Shown piece by piece: positions 36,002 to 45,474 of a stretch of DNA of 64,000 bases. The notes under the pieces are model-generated. The model had not been told where the DNA came from. It did not search any database and saw only the letters and a list, made by a program, of their open reading frames with translations. The position numbers and the translations under genes are program-made. Source of the stretch: Bacteroidales bacterium (GTDB lineage Bacteria; Bacteroidota; Bacteroidia; Bacteroidales; F082); NCBI GenBank assembly GCA_024400305.1, contig JAKSMX010000002.1:1-64000 (forward strand). The letters are read 5' to 3'. The first letter of the stretch is position 1; each line of letters starts with the position of its first letter.

Positions 36002-36709
36002 ATGAAGATAGTAATTTTAGGTTATGGGAAAATGGGTCACGAGGTGGAGCAGGTCGCTCTTTCCCGTGGTCACGAAGTTTTGTATCGAATTGATACAGAA
36101 GAAGAATGGAATACAAACAAAGAAGCCGTTTCAAAATGCGATGTCGTTGTTGAATTCAGCACTCCAGCGACAGTTATAGGAAACATCAACAAATGTTTTG
36201 ACATCAACATTCCTATTGTTGTCGGGACGACAGGCTGGTACGATTCTCTTAACGAAATCGAAAAAAGATGCAAAAGCGGAGGACACTCGTTGTTTTACGC
36301 CCCAAACTTCAGCATCGGGATGAATTTTGTTTTCCAGCTCAACAAACAAATTGCAAAATTCGCGCAACAACATGATTATCAGCTTGAAATAACGGAGACG
36401 CACCATATCCACAAACTCGACAGACCAAGCGGCACAGCCGTGAAACTCGCGAACGACATAATCACTAACAACAGCGGCTACGAAAATTGGAAACTTGACG
36501 AATCCGGAGAAAAGATATTGAAAGTCAACGCCATCCGTGAAGGCGAGGTTTTCGGAATCCACGAGATAAAAGCCTTGTCGGGATGCGACAGCATCACCTT
36601 AAGACACGAGGCGTTCAGCAGAGAAGGATTCGCCACAGGAGCAGTCGTAGCAGCCGAGTTCCTGAACGGCAGGAAAGGCGTCTTCACAATGGATGATCTG
36701 ATTAGTTGA
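36002..36709 (+). CDS. dapB: 4-hydroxy-tetrahydrodipicolinate reductase
   Basis: 235 residues, the short Bacteroidetes form. It reduces the lysine/diaminopimelate precursor with NAD(P)H. Seen are the nucleotide-binding GYGKMG (8-13), VVEFSTPATVIGNI, GTTGW, the catalytic ETHHIHKLDRPSGTA segment (His-His and Lys) and a conserved FGIHEIKALSGCDSITLRHEA. It starts 4 bp after DUF5683 and precedes lepB, as in many relatives. Confidence 0.95.
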   Translation: MKIVILGYGKMGHEVEQVALSRGHEVLYRIDTEEEWNTNKEAVSKCDVVVEFSTPATVIGNINKCFDINIPIVVGTTGWYDSLNEIEKRCKSGGHSLFYAPNFSIGMNFVFQLNKQIAKFAQQHDYQLEITETHHIHKLDRPSGTAVKLANDIITNNSGYENWKLDESGEKILKVNAIREGEVFGIHEIKALSGCDSITLRHEAFSREGFATGAVVAAEFLNGRKGVFTMDDLIS

Positions 36710-36760
36710 AAAGTCAAAAATACGAAAGAACTTTATTAATAACGATAAAATTTTAGCAAA

Positions 36761-38275
36761 ATGAGCATGATTCTGACAATGATACTCCTCCCACTGATTT
36801 TTTCAGTGTTCACAATGACATGTGTCACATTTTTTGAAAAAGCCGGACGCAAACGCATTGAAGCGTTCATACCATATTATAATTTGCATGTTCTCGCAAG
36901 AATCATCGGATGGAACAAATGGTGGTGCTATTTACTCCTAATATTCCCTTACATGAATTTCTTCATGATAATGCTGATGTTCATCGAGTTAGCAAAATGT
37001 TTCGCACGATATGATTTCGGTGAAATCATTGCCGCAGCACTTTTCCCATACGTTTACTTCCCGATTCTGAGCAAAAAAGACGTCAAATATCAAGACCCGA
37101 AAACGACAGTCAGGCCGCCAAAGGGCTGGGTTCGCGACTGGCTTGACGCGATTTTGTGGGCTGTGGTCGCCGCATTCATCGTCAGGACTTTCGTTTTCGA
37201 GGCCTATAAAATCCCGTCATCGAGTATGGAAGGCACCTTGCTGACCGGCGACCATCTGATGGTCAGCAAAATCGGATACGGCCCCCGTATTCCGAACACA
37301 CCGCTTGCCATCCCGTTCATGCACAACACTTTACCTTGGTCAAAGACAGCAAAGTCGTACATCGAACACCCGCAAATCGGCTATCACCGCCTTCCTGGTT
37401 TCACGAAGATAAAACGTAACGACCCGATAGTCTTCAACTTCCCGGCAGGAGACACATTAAGTGAAACTTATCAAAGCAATGTCACTTATTATCAACTTGT
37501 CAGAGCTTTCGGAAGAGATTATGTCAACAACAACAAACTTCAGTTCGGCGACATCATAACCCGTCCGGTTGACAAGCGCGAGAATTATGTCAAACGCCTT
37601 ATAGGAATGCCTGGCGACAAAGTGCAGATCATCGACGGCATCGTTTATATCAATGATGAGATCGGCTACCAGCCGGAACACATGCAGCACAATTATTTCG
37701 TGAAAATCAACGGGACGGCGATAAATCAGAAAATCCTCGACAAATTCGGCATCAGCGAAGGCTACAGGACGCCTGTCCCGAACGAATTTGTACTTAACAT
37801 GAGCGCTTCGACAGCCGAGGAATTCAAGAAACAGCCTTTCGTGATTGAAGTGACGAGAGCAAACGCTCCGGCAGGGACTGAGGTCTCACAGGAAATCTTC
37901 CCGAACGACACACTTCATTTCAGATGGAATGTTGACAACTTCGGCCCGATTGTGATTCCCCAGGAAGGTGCGACCGTGCAAATCACGCCCGAAAACATTG
38001 CACTTTACGAGCGTTGCATCACAGCTTACGAGCATAACAAGTTGGAAATCAAAGACGGGAAAATATTCATTAACGGCATAGAGACTGACGAATACACTTT
38101 CGCCATGGATTATTATTGGATGATGGGTGATAACCGTCACAACTCACAAGACTCACGTTTCTGGGGCTACGTGCCTGTTGACCACATCATCGGAACACCT
38201 TTATTCGTTTGGTTGTCAAGGGATTTGAAATCAGGGAAGATTCGTTTTGACAGATTTTTTAAATTTCCAAAATGA
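36761..38275 (+). CDS. lepB: Signal peptidase I, large form
   Basis: 504 residues. The N-terminal part (1-100) has three membrane segments and shows a DUF5684-like character, followed by an anchor at 128-145 and the catalytic domain. The nucleophile is Ser155 (IPSSSMEGTLL) and the general base Lys278 (NYVKRLIGMPGD). The Gly-Asp-Asn-Arg box (YYWMMGDNRHNSQDSRFWG) is near the end. The long region at 300-440 is extra relative to E. coli LepB and typical of Bacteroidetes. It cleaves signal peptides at the outer face of the inner membrane. Confidence 0.95.
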   Translation: MSMILTMILLPLIFSVFTMTCVTFFEKAGRKRIEAFIPYYNLHVLARIIGWNKWWCYLLLIFPYMNFFMIMLMFIELAKCFARYDFGEIIAAALFPYVYFPILSKKDVKYQDPKTTVRPPKGWVRDWLDAILWAVVAAFIVRTFVFEAYKIPSSSMEGTLLTGDHLMVSKIGYGPRIPNTPLAIPFMHNTLPWSKTAKSYIEHPQIGYHRLPGFTKIKRNDPIVFNFPAGDTLSETYQSNVTYYQLVRAFGRDYVNNNKLQFGDIITRPVDKRENYVKRLIGMPGDKVQIIDGIVYINDEIGYQPEHMQHNYFVKINGTAINQKILDKFGISEGYRTPVPNEFVLNMSASTAEEFKKQPFVIEVTRANAPAGTEVSQEIFPNDTLHFRWNVDNFGPIVIPQEGATVQITPENIALYERCITAYEHNKLEIKDGKIFINGIETDEYTFAMDYYWMMGDNRHNSQDSRFWGYVPVDHIIGTPLFVWLSRDLKSGKIRFDRFFKFPK

Positions 38276-38281
38276 TGAGAA

Positions 38282-40903
38282 ATGGCAGAAAACAAGAATA
38301 AATTAAGAGTGCCGGAGCCGATTCCAGAAGAGAAGCCGGCTGTCGAATCTAAAGAAAAGAAGAGAAGCAAGACGAAGGCGACTGACACGAAGAAAAGCGC
38401 AAAGAAACCGGCAAACAAGGTGGCGAAACGCAAGAAAGAATCCGACGGCAGGACGAGGATTTGCTGCGGTCTGTTCTTTGTTTTGGTAGGAATATTTTTC
38501 CTGATAGCTTATCTGCGACCATATTTCGGTCAGGACAAAACCGAAGGAATCGGCAAATTCATTGTTGACATCGGCAAATTCATGAGCGAGGAGATGTTCG
38601 GAATCGGTACGATTTATCTCATTTTCCTCTGGCTTTATTTCAGCGTCAAGATTTTGTTCAAAAAAATCAACATCAACAGTTGGCTTCTGTGGAAATACTC
38701 GCTCGTGTTACTTGTCTGGATTCCGCTCTTCATGGCATTGATTCTCAACACAAACAATCCCGAACACACCATATACATCGGCAGATTCGGAGCTACTTTG
38801 TACAATGTTTACCTTTTCCCGTACATCGGCCTTGTCGGTGTGATTTTGATTTTGGTTTTCACGGCTTTGATATTCGTGATTTTCACTTTCAACATCAAAT
38901 TCGATTTTCTTAAGAAGAAAGAGTGTGCTGCTGAAGATGCAGAAGATTCTGAAGATGAAGGAAATGAAGCAGATGCGCCCGCTACCCAAGATCCCGTTTC
39001 AGGCGGAAACAGATTGATTGAGAATCAAAATGAAATTGAATTTGAAGTCGAAGACAACTCAAGAGAAGAAGAGACTGATGAAGACGAAGAAGATGTTGAG
39101 ATTACCGTAATAAAGAAACAGAATTTACAGCAAGTCAGCGAACCGGAAGTTGCGCAACCAGAAGAAGACCGTGAGACGAACGATGATGATTTCGAGACCG
39201 TTAGCGTGGACTTGGAACAGAATGAAAAGGATTTTGAAACCTTTAAAAAAGAGGATTCAGTGGCAGAGACTGAAAAAGAGGAGTTGACGATAGAGGTCTC
39301 GGAAAACGAAGAAGAAAAAGTTGTAAGTAAAAACGGCGAGCATTTCGGTCTCGACACTTTATACGACCCGAAGTTTGAGCTTTCTTCGTACAAGCTCCCA
39401 ACTTTAGACTTATTGAAAGACCACGGTGACGGCAACGCTGTCGTTGACCGTAATGAATTGGAAGCCAACAAGAACCGTATTGTCGAGACGCTCAAGAACT
39501 ACTCAATTTCGATTGACAAAATTAAGGCGACAATCGGACCTACCGTCACTCTTTACGAAATCGTCCCTGCGGCGGGGGTCAGGATTTCGAAAATCAAAGG
39601 ACTGCAGGACGACATCGCGCTTTGCCTTTCCGCAATCGGCATACGCATCATCGCCCCGATTCCCGGAAAGGGGACCGTCGGCATCGAGGTTCCGAACCAA
39701 AAGCCGCAGATTGTTTCGATGCGTTCCATCATCAGTTCGGAGAAGTTCCAAAAAAGCAATTACGAATTGCCTTTCGGAATCGGAAAAACCATCACGAATG
39801 AGAGTTACGTCGCCGACCTCACGAAGATGCCTCACATCCTGATGGCTGGTGCCACAGGTCAAGGTAAGTCAGTGGGTATCAATGCGATAATAGCCTCCCT
39901 ACTCTATTGCAAGCATCCTTCGGAATTGAAATTCGTACTTGTTGACCCGAAAAAAGTAGAATTGAGTCTTTATCAAAAAATTGAACGTCATTACCTCGCT
40001 AAACTTCCTGATGCGGAAGAAGCCATCATCACAAATGTGAAGAATGTCGTCAGGACACTCAATTCGTTATGTATTGAGATGGACAACCGTTACGAGCTTC
40101 TGAAAGACGCAGGTGTGCGCAACATCAAGGAATACAATGCGAAATTCATCAGCCGGAAGCTGAATCCCTACGACGGGCATCATTTCATGCCATACATCGT
40201 ACTTGTCATCGATGAATTCGCCGACCTTATCATCACGGCGGGAAAGGAAGTCGAAACGCCAATCACGCGACTTGCGCAGCTTGCCCGTGCCATCGGCATA
40301 CATATCATCATTGCGACGCAGCGTCCTTCCGTCAATGTCATCACCGGCTTGATCAAAGCGAACTTCCCGGGACGTATCGCCTTCCGAGTGTTCTCGCGCA
40401 TTGACTCAATGACAATCCTCGACAGCAACGGAGCGGACCAGCTGGTCGGCCGCGGCGACATGCTCATCTCAACCGGCAACGACTTCGTCCGTCTGCAATG
40501 CCCGTTCATTGACACGCCTGAAGTTGAGGCGATATGCGATTATATCGGAAGCCAGCGTGCCTATCCGGAGGCGTTCCTGCTGCCCGAATGCCCTGACGAT
40601 CAAGAAGATGGCGGATCTTCAAAAGAATCAGTCGATGCCAACGAACGCGACCCATTGTTTGAAGAGGCGGCGAGAATCATCGTCCAGACACAGCAAGGCT
40701 CCACATCCATGCTTCAGCGCAAACTGAAACTCGGTTACAATAGAGCCGGACGAATCATCGACCAACTTGAAAAAGCCGGCATCGTCGGTCCTTTCGCAGG
40801 AAGCAAGCAACGTGAAGTGAAAGTGGCAACAGAATTCGCTCTCGAACAATTTTTGAAAGATTTGGATTTAGAAGATAACATTAAAAATAACGGAATACTA
40901 TGA
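38282..40903 (+). CDS. ftsK: DNA translocase FtsK
   Basis: 873 residues. A basic N-terminus (KKRSKTKATDTKK) is followed by four membrane segments (about 58-210), an acidic linker rich in Glu and Asp (about 220-350), and the motor. Walker A is GATGQGKSVG (about 521-530) and Walker B YIVLVIDEFADLI. The C-terminal gamma domain (about 800-865: QGSTSMLQRKLKLGYNRAGR) reads KOPS-like sequences. It pumps DNA at the septum so that dimers resolve. Its stop overlaps the lolA-like start (ATGA). Confidence 0.97.
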   Translation: MAENKNKLRVPEPIPEEKPAVESKEKKRSKTKATDTKKSAKKPANKVAKRKKESDGRTRICCGLFFVLVGIFFLIAYLRPYFGQDKTEGIGKFIVDIGKFMSEEMFGIGTIYLIFLWLYFSVKILFKKININSWLLWKYSLVLLVWIPLFMALILNTNNPEHTIYIGRFGATLYNVYLFPYIGLVGVILILVFTALIFVIFTFNIKFDFLKKKECAAEDAEDSEDEGNEADAPATQDPVSGGNRLIENQNEIEFEVEDNSREEETDEDEEDVEITVIKKQNLQQVSEPEVAQPEEDRETNDDDFETVSVDLEQNEKDFETFKKEDSVAETEKEELTIEVSENEEEKVVSKNGEHFGLDTLYDPKFELSSYKLPTLDLLKDHGDGNAVVDRNELEANKNRIVETLKNYSISIDKIKATIGPTVTLYEIVPAAGVRISKIKGLQDDIALCLSAIGIRIIAPIPGKGTVGIEVPNQKPQIVSMRSIISSEKFQKSNYELPFGIGKTITNESYVADLTKMPHILMAGATGQGKSVGINAIIASLLYCKHPSELKFVLVDPKKVELSLYQKIERHYLAKLPDAEEAIITNVKNVVRTLNSLCIEMDNRYELLKDAGVRNIKEYNAKFISRKLNPYDGHHFMPYIVLVIDEFADLIITAGKEVETPITRLAQLARAIGIHIIIATQRPSVNVITGLIKANFPGRIAFRVFSRIDSMTILDSNGADQLVGRGDMLISTGNDFVRLQCPFIDTPEVEAICDYIGSQRAYPEAFLLPECPDDQEDGGSSKESVDANERDPLFEEAARIIVQTQQGSTSMLQRKLKLGYNRAGRIIDQLEKAGIVGPFAGSKQREVKVATEFALEQFLKDLDLEDNIKNNGIL

Positions 40904-41523
40904 GAAAATATTTTTTATTGACAATCAGTATCTTAGCATTAAGTTTCTGTATTAAGGCACAAAACGCCGAACAGGTTTTCAAATCGGCGGTTGACAAACT
41001 CAAGTCATACGACAACATCGAAATCGCCTTTGATTACCAGATGAAAAACGCAGAAGCAGGCATCGACGAACTGATGACAGGCAGCGGTTTCCTTCAAGGT
41101 GACGCTTACAAAATCAACGTCGCCGGGCAAGACATGATTTGCGACGGAAAGACATTATGGACTTATCTCGCAGATTCTGAGGAAGTTATGATTAGTTCTG
41201 TAGATCCGGAAGAAAACAATTCACCTTTCGCGATGATTACTTCCTACTACGATAATGTCACCGCAAAATTCGTTGACAACGGCAATATTTCAAGAAAAAA
41301 CATTGAAATAACGCCGAAGACAGCCGACAACACATTTTCAAAATTGGTCGTTGTCATCGACGGCAAGACTTTGGATCTTAAAGAAGCGCATGTCTTCGAC
41401 AACAACGGAAGCGAGTTCATCTATAAGATCACGAAATTTGTCACGAACCAGACTTTACCAGCTAACACATTCATTTTCAGTGAAAAAGATTATCCAAATG
41501 CCGAGATAATCGACATGAGATAA
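40900..41523 (+). CDS. LolA-like outer-membrane lipoprotein carrier
   Basis: 207 residues with a signal peptide ending near CIKAQN. The rest is strand-rich (IEIAFDYQMKN, MICDGKTLWTYLADSEEVM), with the LolA-type pattern of paired Gly/Asp turns that form an open half-barrel. It carries lipoproteins across the periplasm from the Lol ABC exporter. Its start overlaps ftsK by 4 bp, so the two are translationally coupled. It could also be a related LolA-fold protein of other function. Confidence 0.85.
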   Translation: MRKYFLLTISILALSFCIKAQNAEQVFKSAVDKLKSYDNIEIAFDYQMKNAEAGIDELMTGSGFLQGDAYKINVAGQDMICDGKTLWTYLADSEEVMISSVDPEENNSPFAMITSYYDNVTAKFVDNGNISRKNIEITPKTADNTFSKLVVVIDGKTLDLKEAHVFDNNGSEFIYKITKFVTNQTLPANTFIFSEKDYPNAEIIDMR

Positions 41524-41529
41524 TGTCTG

Positions 41530-42681
41530 ATGACAGGCATGAGGCGACATATTGTTTTTTTAGCCCGTTGGTATCCACATCGTTATGACCCGATGTTCGG
41601 GTTGTTTGTGCAACGTCATGCGGAGGCGGCGGCGTTGTACAACGATGTCAGCGTGATTTACGTTCACGCCGATGAAAACGTCAAAGAAAAATATGAAATC
41701 GAACGCTCAACGTCAAATAACGTCAATACCATAAAGATTTATTACAGGAAGCCAAAGTCGAAGATAATCTCGCTGATACGCTTTTTCAACGCTAACAAAT
41801 TAGCACTCAAACAGTTAAAAAAGCCAGATTTAATACACGTGCATATTTTGACACGTTGCGGCGTGATTGCGCTTTGGCGGAAAATCGTTCACGGCACACC
41901 TTATATAATAACAGAACATTGGTCGAGATATTTGCCAGGAAACGATTTCAGCGGCTTTTTGAGAAAAACGATGACAAAAATCATCGTAAAAAATGCAACG
42001 GCGGTCACGACGGTGACGGAAAATCTTGCGAAAGCAATGCAAAATCACGGATTGAAGAACAAGAATTATGTTGTCTTACCGAATGTCGTTGACATCAATC
42101 TTTTCAAACCGATTGAAAAAAAGAACTCAAAAGCCAAAATCATTCACGTTTCGTGTTTTGAAGACAAGTCGAAAAACATCAGCGGCCTGATTGACGCCTT
42201 GGCAATTCTCGAAAGAAGAGATGTTGAATATCAATGCGTTTTCATCGGCGAAGGCATTGATTTTGAAGCGATGAAGGAATATGCCGCCACAAAACTAAAT
42301 CCGTTGGACATAAGATTCACAGGGCTTCTGCAAGGTCAAGCACTCGCCGACGAAATGGCATCGGGCGACTTTTTGGTTCTTTCGAGCAATTATGAGAACA
42401 TGCCTGTCGTAATTCTCGAAGCCCTCGCCTGCGGATTGCCTGTTGTGAGCACTGATGTCGGCGGAATAAAAGAAATGGTTGACGGAAACTGCGGCATTCT
42501 CGTTCCAGCCAAAGACTCCGAGAAACTTGCAGATGCCATGCAAACCATAATCACGAATTTGAATTATGACACCAACACATTGAGAAACAAGGTCTTAAGC
42601 AAATATTCGTACGAAGCGGTCGGGAAATTCCTCGACGATATCTACAAAAAAACGGCGGAAACAATTGATGTTTCCGCCTGA
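41530..42681 (+). CDS. Glycosyltransferase, GT4-like
   Basis: 383 residues of the GT-B fold. The N-terminal domain begins HIVFLARWYPHRYDPMFGLF and contains DLIHVHILTRCG and YIITEHWSRYL. The C-terminal domain has the nucleotide-sugar site FVVLSSNYENMPVVILEALACGLPVV and TDVGGIKEMV, typical of family 4. The sugar and acceptor are unknown; cell-surface polysaccharide or lipid sugar transfer is likely. The ATG lies 6 bp after the lolA stop. The last codons of the gene also form the terminator of lpxC on the other strand. Confidence 0.9.
   Translation: MTGMRRHIVFLARWYPHRYDPMFGLFVQRHAEAAALYNDVSVIYVHADENVKEKYEIERSTSNNVNTIKIYYRKPKSKIISLIRFFNANKLALKQLKKPDLIHVHILTRCGVIALWRKIVHGTPYIITEHWSRYLPGNDFSGFLRKTMTKIIVKNATAVTTVTENLAKAMQNHGLKNKNYVVLPNVVDINLFKPIEKKNSKAKIIHVSCFEDKSKNISGLIDALAILERRDVEYQCVFIGEGIDFEAMKEYAATKLNPLDIRFTGLLQGQALADEMASGDFLVLSSNYENMPVVILEALACGLPVVSTDVGGIKEMVDGNCGILVPAKDSEKLADAMQTIITNLNYDTNTLRNKVLSKYSYEAVGKFLDDIYKKTAETIDVSA
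42645..42678 (-). terminator. Terminator of lpxC, inside the glycosyltransferase gene
   Basis: GGCGGAAAC (42654-42662) and GTTTCCGCC (42670-42678) form a perfect 9 bp stem. On the minus strand it is followed by GTTTTTTT (42646-42653), a classic terminator. It is embedded in the last codons of the opposing gene. Confidence 0.85.
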
Positions 42682-42731
42682 TTGGAGTTGAAATTCAAAA
42701 AACAAAAAGATTAAAGTAAAATGTAAAAAAA

Positions 42732-43646
42732 TTAAAAAGTCATATCTTTGATGATCTGTTTTACAAACTCGGTATTCGCAAAATGACCTGGTTTGTACGC
42801 AGTTACTTTACCAATTATCGGTATTCCGATGAGTGTCAGGTCGCCAACAAGGTCAAGAAGTTTATGACGTGCCGGTTCATTCTCGAAGTAAAGTGTTGTG
42901 TTATTCAAGATTCCGCCCTCATGGACACCGACAGTTTCTTTATGGAAAAGTCTCGCAACGCGTTTCAAATCTTCTTCCGAAACATATTTTTCCACAAAAA
43001 CTATTGCATTTGACAAGTCGCCGCCCTTGATGAGATTGTTGTTCAGAAGTGCCTCAAGTTCCTGGAAAAAAACAAAGGTACGGCACGGAGCAAATTCCTT
43101 TTCAAACTCGCTGATGTCGTTCATGTGAGCTTCCTGCACATTGAGAACCTGTGACATATAATCAACTTTCACGTCAACGGAAAACTTGTCAGCCGGTTCA
43201 ACAATCATCTCGCAGCCGACCCTTGGATGTGTATATACGATTTTCTTGTTTATTTTCAAATACTTACGTTCAGCATCCTGTTCCACAATGCCTGCTTCTT
43301 TCAGGACCTTAATCATTGTACTTGAACTGCCGTCTTGAATCGGAGGCTCTTCACAATTAATATCAATAAGGACATTGTCGATATTCAAACCTCTCAATGA
43401 GGCCATGATATGTTCAACGGTATAAACTTTCACGCCATTTTGAGCGATTGTCGTTCCACGTGAAGTATCGATGACATTTTCAACGCGAGCATCTACAATC
43501 GGCTGACCATTCACATCAATTCTTCTGAATTTTATGCCATGATCAATATCAGCCGGATGGAAAGTCAGTGTCCCATGCTGACCCGTATGGAGACCTGTCC
43601 CGCTGATACTTACACTTTTAGCAATTGTATGTTGTTTCCCAAACAT
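42732..43646 (-). CDS. lpxC: UDP-3-O-acyl-N-acetylglucosamine deacetylase
   Basis: 304 residues, the size of a stand-alone LpxC, the zinc deacetylase that commits the cell to lipid A. Motifs include KSVSISGTGLHTGQ, EHIMASLRGL, the DGSSSTMI loop, FAPCRTFVFFQELEALL and the zinc/general-base segment ARHKLLDLVGDL. In most Bacteroidetes LpxC is fused to FabZ in a protein of about 460 residues; here the frame ends at KQIIKDMTF, without FabZ or a remnant of it. lpxD lies directly upstream. The fabZ and lpxA genes that normally follow are not in the window. Confidence 0.95.
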   Translation of the reverse strand: MFGKQHTIAKSVSISGTGLHTGQHGTLTFHPADIDHGIKFRRIDVNGQPIVDARVENVIDTSRGTTIAQNGVKVYTVEHIMASLRGLNIDNVLIDINCEEPPIQDGSSSTMIKVLKEAGIVEQDAERKYLKINKKIVYTHPRVGCEMIVEPADKFSVDVKVDYMSQVLNVQEAHMNDISEFEKEFAPCRTFVFFQELEALLNNNLIKGGDLSNAIVFVEKYVSEEDLKRVARLFHKETVGVHEGGILNNTTLYFENEPARHKLLDLVGDLTLIGIPIIGKVTAYKPGHFANTEFVKQIIKDMTF

Positions 43647-43674
43647 TATATTTCAACTTCTACAAAACAGGTTG

Positions 43675-43682
43675 CAAAATTA
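43675..43682 (-). promoter_or_regulatory. -7 box before lpxC
   Basis: The minus strand reads TAATTTTG, a full match, 28 bp before the lpxC start. It could give lpxC extra transcription beyond that coming from lpxD. Confidence 0.5.
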
Positions 43683-43695
43683 AAAAAATAAACAA

Positions 43696-44748
43696 TTACT
43701 TTGACAATAAAATTTCAAGTTTTTTCTCTAATTCTTCAATACGTTTTTCCAATTTATGAATGTTACGTTGTCTGACTGTATCTCTCAGATAAGTTTTGTA
43801 GTCGTAGGCCGGCGAGCCCATCAACATTTTACCCGGTTCGTTGACTCCGCCCATAACACCTGTCTGCGCCCCGAAAGTAGTACGGTCGGCGATGTGAAGA
43901 TGTCCGCTTATCCCGACTTGTCCGGCCACGATGCAGTTCTTTCCGAGGTGAGTCGAGCCGGCGACGCCTGACTGTGCGGCAATGGCGGTGTTTTCGCCAA
44001 GTTCCACATTATGAGCTATTTGGATTAGATTGTCGAGTTTTACGCCATCATGGATCTTGGTTGAATCCATTGTTGAACGGTCGATAGTTGTATTGGCGCC
44101 GATTTCGACATTGTCACCCACAAACACATTCCCGATTTGCGGGATTTTCTTGTAAGTGCCATCCGGTTGCGGTGCGAAACCGAATCCGTCGGCACCGAGA
44201 ACCGCGCCGGAATGCACGATGCAATTCTGACCGATATGTGTCATCGCATAAAGTTTCACGCCGGGATAGACGACGGTATTGTCGCCAATCATCGCATCGT
44301 CACCGACATAAACCTGCGGATATATTTTGACATTTTTTCCGATTCTCACTCTGTTTCCGATGAATGCAAACTCGCCGATGTAACAATTCTCGCCATATTC
44401 AGCGTCATCAGATATAAAAGCAAGAGAAGAAATTCCGACTTTGTTATTCGTATATTCTTGATACACAGCGAGAAGCTGTGCAAAAGCCTCGTATGCATCC
44501 GGCACGCGGACCATCGTCGCCTTCACCGGAGCTGTAGGAACAAAATCTTCATTCACGAGTACCACCGACGACTCCGTATTGTACAAATACTGTATATATT
44601 TAGGATTTGCGAGAAAACTGAGCATTCCGGGAGCACCATCCTCAATACGCGCCACATTCCAAACCTTAATTTCCGGATCTCCCTCGACTTTTCCGCCCAA
44701 CATTGCTGCAACTTGAGCAGCAGAAAATTCCATCTTCATGATTTTCAA
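43696..44748 (-). CDS. lpxD: UDP-3-O-acylglucosamine N-acyltransferase
   Basis: 350 residues. The N-terminal substrate domain (1-105) is followed by left-handed beta-helix hexapeptide repeats ([20 protein letters not shown] and others) with the catalytic His in [11 protein letters not shown]. It adds the N-linked acyl chain to UDP-glucosamine after LpxC has removed acetate. The C-terminal coiled coil ([19 protein letters not shown]) is usual. It is 49 bp upstream of lpxC and 11 bp downstream of a membrane-anchored protein gene; the three are likely one operon. Confidence 0.95.
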   Translation of the reverse strand: MKIMKMEFSAAQVAAMLGGKVEGDPEIKVWNVARIEDGAPGMLSFLANPKYIQYLYNTESSVVLVNEDFVPTAPVKATMVRVPDAYEAFAQLLAVYQEYTNNKVGISSLAFISDDAEYGENCYIGEFAFIGNRVRIGKNVKIYPQVYVGDDAMIGDNTVVYPGVKLYAMTHIGQNCIVHSGAVLGADGFGFAPQPDGTYKKIPQIGNVFVGDNVEIGANTTIDRSTMDSTKIHDGVKLDNLIQIAHNVELGENTAIAAQSGVAGSTHLGKNCIVAGQVGISGHLHIADRTTFGAQTGVMGGVNEPGKMLMGSPAYDYKTYLRDTVRQRNIHKLEKRIEELEKKLEILLSK

Positions 44749-44759
44749 TATTTTAATAA

Positions 44760-45302
44760 TTATTCTAAAATTAAAAATGAATCAAATTCTTGTTTTATTC
44801 TTGTTATCGCCTTGTCCGCAAGCTGGTTTGGCATCGAACTTAAAATCACAGCCATCGCAGCGATGTCAGCATCATTATTTTCCTCAAAAACCCTGTTGAC
44901 AGTCTGAAGCACTTCATCTTTCGCGAGATTTACCAATTTCCAAGTGGCTTCCGTCACATACAAACGCTGGGCGAGGTTATGTTCAAACTCATCGTGCACA
45001 TTCTGCATGAGCGAAAACTGAAAATCGTCACGAGAAATACCAGGTTGGAAAACTCTCTTCACGAGAACCTGAAAACGTATTCTTTCGATAAAAAGAAGCA
45101 GACGTTCACATGCCTGAACACGCAGCGGAACAATGATTTTATACGATACAACTTTAAGATTATCAGCATTATCCACATTGTTTTGAATCTTTTCAAAATC
45201 TTCTTTGACACATGATTTACCATCCTTCCTCCTTGGGAGGAACATACCGATGATAAAAATCACTATCGCAGAAGCAACCAATATCAAAGTGACAGTTTTC
45301 AT
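44760..45302 (-). CDS. Membrane-anchored protein of unknown function
   Basis: 180 residues from [14 protein letters not shown]; the frame from 45332 is excluded by the -7 box. One N-terminal membrane anchor (2-22) is followed by a basic stretch (PRRKDGK) and a helical cytosolic domain ([40 protein letters not shown]). I have seen this type of protein in many Bacteroidetes without a known role. Its position as first gene of an operon with lpxD and lpxC is suggestive of an envelope function but is no proof. Confidence 0.75.
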   Translation of the reverse strand: MKTVTLILVASAIVIFIIGMFLPRRKDGKSCVKEDFEKIQNNVDNADNLKVVSYKIIVPLRVQACERLLLFIERIRFQVLVKRVFQPGISRDDFQFSLMQNVHDEFEHNLAQRLYVTEATWKLVNLAKDEVLQTVNRVFEENNDADIAAMAVILSSMPNQLADKAITRIKQEFDSFLILE

Positions 45303-45319
45303 CTCATAAAAATAATTTG

Positions 45320-45327
45320 CAAATTTA
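45320..45327 (-). promoter_or_regulatory. -7 box of the lpxD operon
   Basis: The minus strand reads TAAATTTG, a full match, 18 bp before the start at 45302. Confidence 0.6.
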
Positions 45328-45386
45328 GTCATTTATTTAAAATAAAACTATTTTTTCAATTAAAAGTTTTACAACAAAAAAAACAC

Positions 45387-45394
45387 TACCTTTG
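45387..45394 (+). promoter_or_regulatory. -7 box of the aminotransferase gene
   Basis: TACCTTTG, a full match, 80 bp before the ATG, so the leader would be about 75 nt. No riboswitch-like fold was recognised in it. Confidence 0.55.
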
Positions 45395-45474
45395 TAAAAT
45401 AAAATAAGTCACTATCTTTTTGATAATCAAATTGATTGTCAAGAAGTTATTATTAACTACATAAATATATTGAT

